Made by a program: the position numbers and the translations under genes. This document shows positions 1-11,830 of a stretch of DNA of 64,000 bases, piece by piece. The stretch covers positions 146,066,197 to 146,130,196 of the forward strand of contig CM060924.1 in NCBI GenBank assembly GCA_030737875.1. The letters are read 5' to 3'. Source of the DNA: Allium sativum. Lineage: Eukaryota > Streptophyta > Magnoliopsida > Asparagales > Amaryllidaceae. The notes under the pieces are model-generated. The model saw only the letters and a program-made list of their open reading frames with translations, was not told the DNA's origin and searched no databases. Position 1 is the stretch's first letter. Each line of letters opens with the position of its first letter.

Positions 1-1348
1 GAGGGTGAGGATAGATAAGATAGAAACTTAGAACAGAAGAAGAAGAAGAACACAATATCAGAGTAACCCGAACCTCACAGCGGAACGAATAACATATATT
101 TCATAACATAACTTTGAAATACAAATCTGTACTTGAATATACCTATCATTATCAAAGCACAGCACTTACAACACAGCGGAAATAACTATAGCTATATAAT
201 CCTGAAGCCTCCTGCTCTAAGCTCTTCCAGTATATCTGTAAAACCCAACTACTTGACTGCCCGTACAAATTTAGGCACCCAAGAGTTTAGGGAAAACAAC
301 AAAATAAACTCCGGGTCAGTCATGAGACTGGTATGAGTAAACAGTTTAAACAGTTTAATCAGGTAAATGATATCTCATAAGACCACGCCGTATAACGGAA
401 CGGGTTTTTCCCTTATCAGAATCCAAATTATCTTTATATCAAAAACCCTTTTTGATATTATAATAATGTCTATCAACCACAATATGAAAATCATCTAGTA
501 GAAACGCTTTCATCTCACGTTCTACATATATAGTACGATCAAAACCGCAAGCACGTATTGGGTAATGGATTTCCAACTATGACAAGGTATGGAACCACCT
601 TTCGCTAGTGTACCTCTAGAAAGGAATACACTGGGTTCAACAAGAACATCTTGCAACCCGGCCACACATGACCGACCACTCATTTCGCTTGAGTGTATCG
701 AATGTATATCACCAACGGTTGGGATCAGCAACCGTTTCCCGAATGGGACAGCATCAACAATAGATTTTTAGAAATAAATGAAACTCTAGATCAGATTATT
801 ATATACCCTACTTCGGTGCGACCGCCTTAGCCATGCTGCCTGCCTGATTTCTGTCATTTACCGGTTGATGAGGCTAGAGGTTACGCTTCATCATCACATC
901 GGGTTCACTTCGAATGCCACATCGTCAAATCCATCAAATCACCGATTGACATCCTCAACCATACATTATGTGTTAGCTAAAAGAAGTTTCATTCTCCGCT
1001 TCCACTCTTGGTACGGTTGGAGAAATCAATATATGTGATTGTCTGGAAATACTCTGTCAGACATCCATCCATACAAGTCATCCAGGAACAGGATGAACCG
1101 AAGGCACTATTCTGTAAACATGATAGCCCTTGCATAACTCTGCCTTCAATTTCCTTTGGCATATATGATTCGCAATGCTTATGCCACTACAGAGTGGTTC
1201 TTTGGATAATAATCCAACCGGTCTCTCCATATTAACAACGTTAAAATGGTCAAAACTTCGATAGTCTGTGATTTAACCATCAAAGAAAACAAGTGTGCAA
1301 ACAACGATATTATTTCCAGATGGAAATTCTATCACCCAATCATCAATC

Positions 1349-1372
1349 ATATATATATATATATATATATAT
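1349..1372. repeat. (AT)n microsatellite
   Basis: Uninterrupted AT dinucleotide run of about 24 bp inside LTR copy L3. Confidence 0.9.
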
Positions 1373-1675
1373 CCATATTTCCTATTTCAATATTTGATTA
1401 TGTTTCTGATTCTATTTGGAAAACATTTCCAAATCTTCTTTACTTGGATTTAAACAGATGTTTAAATCAACATCGCGACGACAACTCGAACCACTATGCT
1501 TATTTACTAAATTCACCTAACCACTTTCACTCTCGAACCTTACCCATTTCTAAATTAAAACGAAGTCAATCAAGTTGGGGTATAACTACCTCTCAGACCT
1601 TAACTGAACAACATTTCAAATCTCGAAATAGGGCAAGTTCATCTTTTAACCCTTAAACACTTCCTTACGTGACTC

Positions 1676-2345
1676 TCGTTCGAATACATCACTATTCGAT
1701 AACTCCTCCCTTCGAATCAGGTATATTCGATAAATCTATTCAATTTACTCTATTCGATTAACCCTTATCAATTTACCCTATTGGACTAACGCTATTTGAC
1801 TAACTCTATTTGACTAACGCTATTGATTAACTCGTCTCACCTAACTCCTTTCGAATAAACTATATTCGATAAATCCTTTAACTCTATTCGAATAAACTAT
1901 ATTCGATTAACTCCTTTTACTTTCTATTCAAATAAACTATATTCGATTAACTCCTTTTATTTTCTATTCGAATAAACTATATTCGATTAACTCATTTGCT
2001 TTAACTCTAATCGATTAACTCCATCGAATAACTAAATTCGATAACTCCTTCGAATAACCAAATTCGATAATTCCTTTCAAATAAACTATATTCGATTACT
2101 CACTTCGATTAAACTAATCGATAACTCTTTTCAATTAAATTATAAATCGATAACTCTTTTCCTTTAACTCTATTCGAATAAACTAATATTCGATAACTCT
2201 ATTCAATTTACTCGACTCGACTAACCCCTTTCGAATAACTAATTCAATTTACTACTTTCGAATACCATATTCGATTTAACTCCCTTCGAGTAACTAATTC
2301 GATTTAACTCCTTTCGAATACCATATTCGATTTAACTCCTTTATT
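1676..2345. repeat. TTCGAT-type minisatellite inside LTR L3
   Basis: About 670 bp built from degenerate units of roughly 30-45 bp around two alternating cores, 'ttcgaataaactatattcg' and 'attcgattaactcc'. The cleanest consecutive units lie at 1850-1990. The corresponding part of the complete L copy (about 47500-48100) shows no such array, so the expansion looks specific to this copy. Confidence 0.8.
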
Positions 2346-4126
2346 CGCTTTATAAAGATTTCCCTTTTAACAACGTTTATTCATTTTAAAGATTTACTTT
2401 TAGTAACGGTTCTCCACTTTAAAATGATTTCCTTCTTATAACAGTTTCATTTTTATAACGTTTTCCCTTTTTCTAAATATCTCCTATTTATAAATATTCC
2501 AATTTATAAATATTTCTTATTTATAAATATTCCATTTATAAATATTTTATTTTCAAATATCACTTTGACAAATTCCTCCTTATCAACATTTCGGTATGTT
2601 ATGGTATTATCAAATCACGATGATCAGTATCGTCCAAACACATATAATCGACAACAGATTATATATCACATCATATATCACCATATATGAAAAACAGAAA
2701 CATAAATGTTGAGGAATCCAGTTGGATTCCTCCAACCTGTTTTCCTGCATCACAGATGTTAAACAATATAGATAACATCACTTTCAGTTCCATATGATAT
2801 ATTCTGTTAAACAGAATCAATATAGAAATTCAACTAACTGACTAGCAGTTCAATCAAACAATCAACACACAGTCAATCAACTAATATTTAACAGTTCTAA
2901 AAATACAACATGAAATTATAAACTGTTCAGAGTTAGTGATATTTACTCCCTTGGACTGTTATCGTTAAAAACGATAATTTGTCGCTTGATTTTGACGAAC
3001 GTTTTTTATTTCATCGTAAATCCCGACAAGCTCAGAATCATTCCCAACCAGTCCCATCGTCTAGTGTGCGTTCATACGATCCTCTCGGATCCAAGATTTC
3101 TGAATTCGGTCACCGTATGCTCACGTTATCGTATTTACAAATTTATACAAACATTTATTTAATTAAATTTCATTTCAAATTCCATTGGGCTCACCTACAA
3201 TACTACCGGCCCAATAACTCCCCTTGAAGCCCATTCACGTTTCTTCAGGCCCGTCCCCTTCAAAAGCTTCCTCCCCCAATCAAAGAAATCCCGTGCCTCC
3301 TCAGTAATGCCATTCCCAAACCTTCGGTCCCCTACCGCTCCTTGTCTCCTTTTCATTGAATCCCAAATAAATTTAACCAAACTTCTTCTCATCAAATCCT
3401 GATCAACACCGCACCAGTTTCTCCAAGCTCGCACCTTTCACCAATTTCCGTCGTTCTCAGTATTTCTGCAAGAACAGTAAAAGCACCGAGCTTTTTTTAT
3501 CATCATTTTCCTCCAATTATCTCAGACTCCACTTCTTTGAAATTTAAATAAAAATCACCACAAAAATCTTCATTAAAATCTACACTACTCGATCCCCTCA
3601 CCCTCAAACTCGAACCTCAAAAACCCCATCGCGATGAACTGCGAGTATATAGTAATTCTTGCGTCACTTTTTGTGGTGGATTCCCCTAAAACTTTGCCAA
3701 ACCCTTCTAAATCACCTCACTACCCTCAAAACAATAACCAAATCGAGAATAAGTGTATCTACTACGGTAATTTACCAATCCTAACTCACTGTTCAAAAGA
3801 GTCGAATGACGGAATTGAAACCGAGCTTACTCAACAGATGTCGGATTTGAAGATACACAATAATGAAGCCAAATATAAGTATATTATGATTTTTAGTATT
3901 TCATCCTATTTGATATGAATTTTTGAACTTGATTTTCTCATTGGAAGAAAGAAGTTTGGTGTCGGCGCATTTTTGTTTGACCAGAGAGAATAGAATTTAG
4001 GTTAGAAGAAAGTTAGGTATTTATAGAATTTTCTAGATATTTTTATCTTGATTATTATATTAATATTTATCCTTATGCTGTTTATATTTATTGTTAAAAA
4101 ACCCCTATGACCACATATGATACCCA

Positions 4127-4372
4127 AAAATCACGAAAATGGACATGCAGCTACAATTCGACATTACGGTCCCAACGAAACTGGTTTCATCGAATTCCGA
4201 CCTCGTATGCTCACACAACGTATTTTTAACCGTTGAAATACTGACTGTTTTTCACTCTAAAAATCCGTACGGCCACACAATGACTCTAAAAATCACGGAA
4301 ACTAAACTCTAGCAATAATTTAATATTGCGGATCCAACAAAATTGGTTTCGTCGAATTCCGACTTCGTTTGC
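4127..4372. repeat. Imperfect direct duplication in LTR L3
   Basis: Two about 80-90 bp units, 4127-4210 and 4280-4372. Both run 'aaaatcacg(g)aaa', then a rich 'caac(g)aaa.tggttt', then 'tcgaattccgac.tcgt'. A third, weaker relative is at 3060-3130 ('gaattcggtcaccgtatgct'). They look like old internal duplications of the LTR promoter region; function unknown. Confidence 0.6.
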
Positions 4373-5096
4373 AAAAGTGGCTATTTTTACAGCTCTGGAT
4401 GACCCATTTAAATATATAAATATATTTAAATATAATTAAATTAAATATAAATAAATTTATATTATCGTATATATTCACAGTGGAATACCATACAGCTCTA
4501 CTGGGATTTATAACTCGATATTTCAAATCTGGGTCAACCCGATATTCTATTTATATTGAAATTCCTTTTTAAAATATAAATAATTCCTTTATAAATTATA
4601 AAGGAATTCCACAACGACTTTTTCTTAAATTTGATTTGGACATATCTCAAAATCTACATGACGAAATCCTGATTTTTCTCTTTCACTAGAAAGGTATACT
4701 CCACCAGCTCCACTCGTTTCTTGTTTCACAGAAATCCGGCTTAAAATGAATCCTGTACATTTAGTTGAAGTTCGAATCGCCTATTTACGAACTGCAGCGC
4801 CATTTCAAGCTCGATTTTAATTATAATATAATTCTACATTCAAACTGTCGTTTATATAATATATTCGTTATTCAAATTCAATTCCAAGCTGAATTAAATA
4901 TCATAGATGATTCGTTTCACACCATATCGTCATTTCAGCCAATTCTGATTATTTCAGAATTAAATATATTATTTAGTTTATTATTTTAATTAAATATTCA
5001 CCACTATTAATTTCCACGACCATTAAATTCTTTAAACCACCATTTCAATAATTAAATAAATTAATTATAATACCCCTGCCAATGCGGGTCATTACA

Positions 5097-6299
5097 CAAC
5101 ACCTCGTGTCTGAACCATTGCGAGCGGCCTGTTTGTGAGAAAAACCATCAGTCAAAGACATGCCAGGGTCAATGATGATTAACCACTAAAAAAGAAAGAG
5201 GTGGAGAGAGGGAAATAAAAGGCAGTCGACCATATATCTTATCGAGCGAGAATCATAGATTACTTCAAGAGAAATTTATTCTATCCTACAGTGTTGTTCC
5301 AATAGACGACAAATCACCAGATCATTTTTGACCTTATGTGCCAGGCTTTACAAAGATAGCCATCATTACCTATACATACCTTTATTACCACCCTTTCAAA
5401 TTTTGCCATGTGTCCAAGGGAATAATGATGCCATGAAGCACAAGAAATTTTGAAAAGGCGGGACGCGTCTCCTTCTTGCAACCATTTCAAGATAGTAGTT
5501 TTGATACCTTTGAAATTTGTCGTGCTGATATCAGAAATGCAACCAACGACCACATGGTCGTTGACTCCAGCAACTGGGCATTGGTAGTAACCAACAACCG
5601 CATCACCGCTGACTCCGACGACTCGGCATTGGTGATTCTGGTCATGGACTATGTGAAGCACAATGACTAAAGAAAAAAGAGGATTTGTATATGAAAACTA
5701 CATAGAAAAGATGAGAGGGAGAAATCGATTCATACTTGAAAAAGCAGCGAAAGAAGTGATCTTGATCTGAGAAGAAGATGACTCAATTTTTTCCTAAAGA
5801 ACAATTAATCGAGTTGTAGTAAAAAGAAAAAAAAGGGAAAGTGAGCCGCCCCTTTTATAATACGATGAAGGAACTCTTCGTATGCAAATGACGTGACCCC
5901 TATTTTAGAACCAGCCGATGTGTCAACCTAATAACATGCTAAATTAATCCGAATAGACATACAACAGTAAAGCTTCATTATTACCTGTGCCAGTGTAGAA
6001 TTCCATGGCATTTGATAAGTGACCTTTAGTTTATATGGAAAAGTAGCTGAGCAAATAACTTCAAAGCTTTCCCCGTTTCCAACGCGACATACTTTGGGGT
6101 GCAAAGTGTTGATGGGCCCTTTTGGCAAGGCCATCAAGTTTCGTGAAAGCCATGGAATCGTATCAAAGAGACCTTATTGGAGCCCGCATTGGCTAGACCA
6201 ATCGAGTCAGAACAAACCTGATCCAATGCAAAATATCTACATGAAGAGTAGCTCGCACTCAGCATTAACTATTCCAAGACACCCGAATAGATTGGGTTA
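5097..6299. other. Unassigned region; promoter-like segment on minus strand
   Basis: No recognisable protein. On the minus strand, 5790-5900 reads like a plant promoter and leader: 'tattataaaaggggcgg' followed by a pyrimidine-rich tract. Below it lies an open minus-strand stretch (5314-5661) whose translation I do not recognise. These could be the U3/R and leader of another, older retroelement, but no LTR partner, PBS or PPT is visible. A TGTCAACC at 5921 could pair with GGGTCAACA at 6681 as LTR ends, but the flanks (cgatg / ctttg) show no duplication. Confidence 0.3.
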
Positions 6300-6681
6300 A
6301 TTGCCACCTGTCGATACCCGTTCAAATCATTCTGATTCTTGGGGACTAGAGCGCCTCTTCATACTCTCTGATTAACCAGGATCGAATGACATGTATCCCT
6401 ACCAATCCAAGCACTGAATCACCTATAAATGCACTTTCTGGACTTAGGAGAAAGGACTTTATGGAGCTTTTGGCATTTTTCTGATCATATCATTGTAACT
6501 ATTCGAACTATAATCGATTGTCTGATATAAGAAGAACTATAAAGTGGACGTAGGCTTGTTAACGCTGAACCACTATAATTCTGTGTGTCATTGGTCTTTC
6601 CTACATTTCTCATTTATTTGTCTGCATTTGTATCTTTAGCAATTCATTCTTTGGGTGTTGTGCCTATTTTTGGGGTCAACA
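6300..6681 (+). mobile_element. Orphan LTR 3' portion, Tat/Ogre-like
   Basis: The order is that of a plant Ty3 Tat-lineage LTR end: a TATA box (cctataaatg, about 6421), then 'gtggacgtaggc', 'gaaccactataattct' and a 'gtgtc...' leader, closing with 'ggggtcaaca' at 6681. The combination of a 'gtggacgtagg' block with 'accactata..tct' is what I know from Tat elements. No PBS or gag follows, so it is a solo or truncated LTR. The 5' boundary is not determined. Confidence 0.5.
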
Positions 6682-7571
6682 CTTTGGTTGTTAACTATTT
6701 TTAAATCTTGGAATAATTTTTTATTCAAATCTAAACAAAGGTTTCTTATTTCCAAAACATAATTCTTTTATAATTTGAAAAATGTTATCTAAGAAAGTAA
6801 ATCCAAATTAGTTAGTAACTTAGTAAGATGGATCTATAGAAAATATACTAATCTTACACATTATCAATTTTTGCATTCAACCTGTACTATCCATCAAATA
6901 ATAGTGAAATCATCTATTAAATCCATACAGATAGTATGGATTCCCTCCTCGAAATTAATACTAAGCATAAAAAGATTATTTTCCTGGAAAAGCCATGTTG
7001 ATTGAATTTGGAAAAATAAATCTTTTATACATAATTCTTTTCCAATATTTTGGTCGTGTCTATACCGCACTCAGGGAAGAGGCTAGGTATTCCAAGTACT
7101 GGTTGCCTCAAAACAACTCCTTGGTTGAAGCATCTCGAATTCGAATCTCATAAATAAATAAAGGCTTACTAGTTGACTTTTCGAGCCAAAATTAAAACTT
7201 CTGCTTATAAGAGATTTTATTTGCTTTATTTACTAAAACTCTTTTAAATAAATTATTAACCTTTTAAATTATCTTTAAAACGCCTGATCTATCATTTGAA
7301 AACTTTTACAAAATATTGTAAATGAATTATTAAGTTTAGACACATATGTCAAATGTTATTAAGAGCCGTCACAAAGATTTATGAAATTTATTCCATATTC
7401 CTAAAGAATTAAAAAACATAAATTTAAAAAAATTCTTTTCTTGATTATAAACTGCAAAACCGTGATTATTTTCTAAACTTGATTTGCTTATGTTTCAAAA
7501 TCTACATAGAAAAATCTTGATTTCTTTCTTTTAATTAAAAAATATATTTATAAAAGTTCAAAAAAAAAATT
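6682..7571. other. AT-rich intergenic DNA, nothing recognised
   Basis: No long open frame, repeat border or RNA gene seen. A brief less AT-rich stretch at 7050-7140 has no feature I recognise. Confidence 0.6.
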
Positions 7572-7708
7572 CACTACGCTACAGATGGCCTACTGCAACC
7601 AAAATCCAAGATGTTTCTAGCTAAAATGTTGCCACAGCTATACTGATTTTTGTTTATTGCAACGTATGCTTCAATGCATTAGCTTAAATATCAACCATGT
7701 GTTTCAGT

Positions 7709-8361
7709 TAGGGGTGGAATCGGTTTGGTATTAGAACTTTGTATTCAGAACCATTACCATACCAACTTATATGGTAATAGAAAAATCATACCATTACCAA
7801 CCAAAAAAATCGATTACCAATAGTTCGGTTTATGGTTGGTAGAGATCGGTAATAAGTTTTTACTGTTCACTAGTATAAGAACTTTCTGTTTACAACATTT
7901 CATGTTAAAATATTAAATATTAAAATTGATTTTTGTGTTATTATATTATTATTTATCCATCTTATTTTCCATAGTCAAACACGCAAGAAAACATTATGGA
8001 TGAACTAAATATCATATAAATTATATTATTTCTAAGATATATGATAAAAATTGCATTCAATCTTGTATCGTAATAGTATTTTCCTATGTATTTTATTAAA
8101 TCATTACATATCATAAGTTCATTCTTATGTAATTAATATATATGATGAAATATAAAAATATACATATGTATTGTTTAAGATATGTGGTAGGTATGGTAAT
8201 TAGCATTGTTAAAGCTCAATTACCGTTACCATACCGTGTATTTTCATATGGTTTGGCATACCGTACCAATCAAATCGGTTACCAATTATTCGGTATCACT
8301 TTCGTTGTTATCGGTTGGTAATGGTTGGTAAGTGGTAATATGGTAAAAATGTCCAGCCCTA
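7709..8361. mobile_element. hAT-like MITE nested in the CACTA element
   Basis: Ends are TAGGGGTGGAAT and, reversed, TAGGGCTGGACAT. The flanking 8-mers gtttcagt (7701-7708) and gttgtagt (8362-8369) agree at six of eight, as an aged 8-bp hAT target duplication would. The 653-bp interior is non-coding. Its ends hold many 'ggtaat' and 'ttaccaa' motifs in opposite orientations, giving an imperfect long hairpin. Confidence 0.75.
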
Positions 8362-8539
8362 GTTGTAGTAGCCGCACGAATAAAATTATGAATCCGCATC
8401 AACACGATCCAGTGGTCCATGTTACTGATCCACGTCATTCTGATTTACCTTCATCGCCTCACCTCCTTTGCCCCAAAATTTCATTTTCCCACTAAAATTA
8501 ATTTACGCTAATTTTCACTTGAGAAAAAATACAGTCACT

Positions 8540-9440
8540 TCCTTTTCAATGGCGATGGAAAATTAGGGTTTTGCCCTCTTCAACAATTTGCGATTGTTTC
8601 TTTAATTCGAGAAGAAAAAATTGCGACTTTAGCTTAGGATAAAAAAAATAGCGACTTCAACTTCTTTGTTTCTTTAATTCGAGATGAATCTCCTTCAGCT
8701 TTTATAAAGGTGAGTTTTGAAAGTTCCCAAAATCTCAAATTGAGATTAGTTATTTTATATTTAGAATTTGTTAATTTGTAGCTCCTTTAGCTTGGAATGA
8801 ATTTTTTATCTGCTGAAGATATGATTGCATGCTTGAAATCCAACTACGAAAAAGAGTAGGACTTGGAATCTGTGCAAAAATGAATATAATAGGAAGACAT
8901 CTTGAAGAAAAGGTTTGGTCAGTGAAATAAATCACAACTGCATTCAACTAATATAGACCAGTTTATCTTGGTTACAAAAAGGTTTTAATCCAAATGGTGT
9001 TTATATGTTAGTGCAGTCTTTGTCACTTGTTTTATACTTAGGTTCATTGCCAGTGCTTTAGTTTGTTTTGGCTCACTTTGTTCGGCTAATTAAACCTTTG
9101 TACCAATGATGCACAAGCAAGCTCAGTTTTGCTTCACTGATTAATTCGATTATATTGGGAACTAACCCACTCTTTCTGCTTTTACTGAAACATAGAAACT
9201 TTGTAGATAGTTTGCAAAAGAGTGAGATGACTTCAATGAATGGTGAGTTTATTTTGTTCTGCTTTTACTTATGATGATTTAAGTTATGATCCACTATTTT
9301 GTTATTTCAAATATTCTAGCAAAAAAGAAGGAAGTGAAGAAGGAGACTGGCCTTGGTTTGTAAAGAAGGATGATAATTTTGGTGAATGGTATTCAGAGGT
9401 ATTAGGGTCAATGGTGAAATGATTGAACATTATGATATAT
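8540..9440 (+). pseudogene. Captured fragment resembling cytosolic prolyl-tRNA synthetase
   Basis: An exon ends ...atgaatg at 9242, followed by a 77-bp intron (9243-9319, GTGAGT...TTCTAG). Splicing gives a frame reading AKKKEVKKETGLGL. After a frame shift comes KKDDNFGEWYSEV, and after a second shift VNGEMIEHYDI, ending about 9439. This order (basic linker, KKETGLGL, KK(D/E)xNFGEWYSEV, EMIEYYDISG) is the start of the class II prolyl-tRNA synthetase core as I recall it from plant and animal cytosolic enzymes. The catalytic motifs lie downstream in the family and are absent. The upstream 8540-8780 block (ATG, 'gggttttgccctcttc', a GTGAGT donor at about 8710) looks like gene leader DNA and may come from the same gene. 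Two frame shifts and truncation make it non-functional. Identity is from memory of the family, not a search. Confidence 0.65.
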
Positions 9441-9529
9441 AAAACACATGAAAGTGTGTTACAGAAGTGGAGATTTTGAAGTTTAATATTTTTTTGTTAT
9501 TGTTTATGGCTTTCGGTGATGCTGGACTT

Positions 9530-9655
9530 GGTGTGCAGTGTTTCAAAGAAGGCTCGGCCTTAAGGTCGATCGCCGTAGTGACTGTGGGGCCCAGGACCCC
9601 CACCGACGCTGCGCTCGGACTTGCTTCTCGGCTCGCCTTCAGCTCGGCATATATT
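9530..9655. other. GC-rich island in the CACTA element, origin unknown
   Basis: A sharply GC-rich stretch (ggggcccaggacccccaccg and neighbours) in otherwise AT-rich DNA. It is open on both strands but gives no protein I recognise. It may be a second captured gene piece or part of the transposon's own sequence. Confidence 0.4.
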
Positions 9656-10155
9656 TTTTCAGTGTTAGCATCTATATAAATTGAAACTGCATATGTAATG
9701 AGTGAACTGAGAAATGTAGTGAGGAATATACATATATGTGAATAATCAGTGTTGTAGTAAATCACTGAGTTGTAAATAGTTGTAGTCAGAAATTTGTACT
9801 ATTTCAGTTGTAGAAATAAAATATTTTATTTAATAAAACATTGTTTGAATTCAAATTTTGTGCATTAATATTCTATTAAATAAATATTTAATCATGTAAA
9901 AGTGTTGCCATTGGATTGTAAAAGTGTTACCGTAGATAATGTGGGTTCCACTTTTAAGTAAAATTAGTATTTGTGGCATCACCATGAAATTGTCACCATT
10001 GGGTCACAAAGGTGTTGCCTTTGACTCTATGACAACGTAGCAAAATGCAACATCGATATAGTGTTGCCATAGGTCATTTTTTGCCTATAGCAACATTTTT
10101 TAGCACTTCCTCCACCACTTCTCTAGTGTTGCAGTATGCAATCTATGGCATAGTG

Positions 10156-11830
10156 TTTATTTCAAAGAATGTCGATTTTGAATCCGTCATATAAGTGGAT
10201 AAACTTTCTATTGTTTGAAATTGCGGAATTTCATTATGCGACATATGTATTTTAACTTAAATTTTAACTTCTTTCCAAAAAAATTAAAATAATTTTAAAT
10301 GTTTATAAAACATTTCTAAAATGTCATATATTATTTAAGAAAGGCTTAAAACTTCCATTTATACTATTTCATTTATAAAAGGAAAGTGATTCCTTTGTGA
10401 TTTTCAAGGTGTATTAAAGGTGACTTGTTTTACACATCAAATAAACATATTATCATATCTAGAAAAAAGCATAGAAATCATATCGTATAATTTATCATAG
10501 AAATTAGTAGAATTTTTCACTTTAGATTTAAACACTTAACTAATTAATGATTATAGCTTCTCTATCTTGGAAATGCCTTCTACGATCACTAGGATCAAAG
10601 TTCAGGATGCTTAGTCTAGACATGGTATATTTAAAGGTGAATATGACCTAGGGTAGTGGAGGAGGAAGGCTCAACCTTTGGGCAAATGGCATGTGGTCGT
10701 GGATTTACAAATGGAAAGGAGGGATTTTGAAGTGGAATTCCTAATATGTATATAACATTATTTTAATTTATATTTGAAATATTTTATTCACTATTTTCCT
10801 AAGGAAAGAAGTCACTAAAATATAGAGGAGAATCTCTAAAAGCATAGAATAAGTATGGAATGAAAGTGAAGATGGAGATGGGTGTTTATAGGAAAAGAGA
10901 AGAGAAATATCATGATATTCTCAAGCATACACCACATCGTTTCATTACCACCATCCTATTTACCAACACATCATAAAGGACCGATATACCCCCATGTTCT
11001 TGAGATAATGGTGTGTAAGGTGATGATAATTTTTAGTTTTATTCCAAAGTAAACAATCTTTGTCGCTTATGCTTATTTCTACTAATTCAGCTCAGTTTAG
11101 TTAATCCTTTACTAATAAAGAGAGTGGTTTATCTCTTGTTAATGTGTTCATGCATGTAAATGTAAATTGTAGCTTATAACGTTGTTGGACTTATTTTTGT
11201 TAAACTATTGATGATCCGGAATCTAATTTTCGATTATCAATCAAACGATTTATTTAAGCAATCAAAATTCGAAAATAAATTTTTACAATCTATAAATAAT
11301 TAAAGAAAGATCATTTAAGCAATAAAACTATATTAAATTATATTAAATGATTATTTACAAAAAGTACTATTATCGTGAAAAAGTTATATCAATTTTACTT
11401 AGTACTCCAAAACGAGGATATACCTTTATAAAATGATTATAAGCAATTTATTATCACTATATAAATTGAGTTATTATTATTTCAAAACAAGTACTTGAAT
11501 AATTATAATAAATTATTAAATCACTATGATGCCAAAAGCATATTTTAATTTACAAAATAAAATATATTTTTTAAATCTGCCCGATGAATCGAAGGCCGCT
11601 AGGGAACTCACCTGTAAACCACAATAATTCCCCTTTTGATTACCCCAGCACAGTGGCTTTATGAACCCAACCGGTTATTTGCTTTAATATGTATAAATGA
11701 GTGTTTGTATCTAGGTCTAGGCGCATTGTCGGATGGTCAAAAAGCTGTTTATCGATGAAATGATTCTTGGTCATTTTTCATCGATACTTCCTCAGAGTTT
11801 ATATTTTTGTAAACATTATTCAAAATTAGG
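10156..11830. other. Unassigned AT-rich DNA
   Basis: No convincing gene, RNA or transposon border found. It forms the left flank of LTR copy L2. Its last bases (caaaattagg) resume at 56219 as ttagaattcc, consistent with an original uninterrupted locus. Confidence 0.6.

Larger units (their letters stand above)
1..5096 (-). mobile_element. L-family giant LTR (copy L3), truncated by window start
   Basis: Non-coding LTR. The right boundary at 5096 reads ...gggtcattaca, which in minus orientation is a TGTAATGACCC LTR start. The segment near 1-400 (aga/gaa-rich run, then 'cacagcggaac', then a gggtcag motif) is repeated at 63297 onward and at about 46000. The 4620-4800 segment (tttggacat..., 'gaaatccg', 'ttgaagttcgaa') matches the other L copies at 51580-51760 and, reversed, 12110-12330. 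Minus orientation is inferred because the palindromic gggtcag/ctgaccc pair near one end sits near the 3' end of the LTRs of element A, whose direction is fixed by coding sequence. No PBS follows 5096, so this is a solo or truncated LTR. It contains no gene; its short ORFs are chance. Confidence 0.75.
7572..10155. mobile_element. Non-autonomous CACTA (En/Spm) transposon
   Basis: The left end begins CACTACGCTACAGATGGCC and the right end, reversed, begins CACTATGCCATAGATTGCA. The two terminal inverted repeats stay similar for about 28 bp, through 'tactgcaac'. Subterminal 'gttgcca'-type motifs recur just inside both ends (7628, 9905, 9928, 10012, 10063), as expected for CACTA transposase-binding repeats. 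The 3-bp flanks att/ttt agree at two of three positions. There is no transposase, so it would need one in trans. It carries a nested hAT MITE (7709-8361) and a captured cellular gene fragment (about 8540-9440). Confidence 0.85.

Noticed and set aside
5921..6681. A complete 761-bp LTR with TGTCAACC...GGGTCAACA ends
   Set aside because: Flanking pentamers do not match and no second copy exists in the window, so only the 3' part with Tat-like motifs was annotated.
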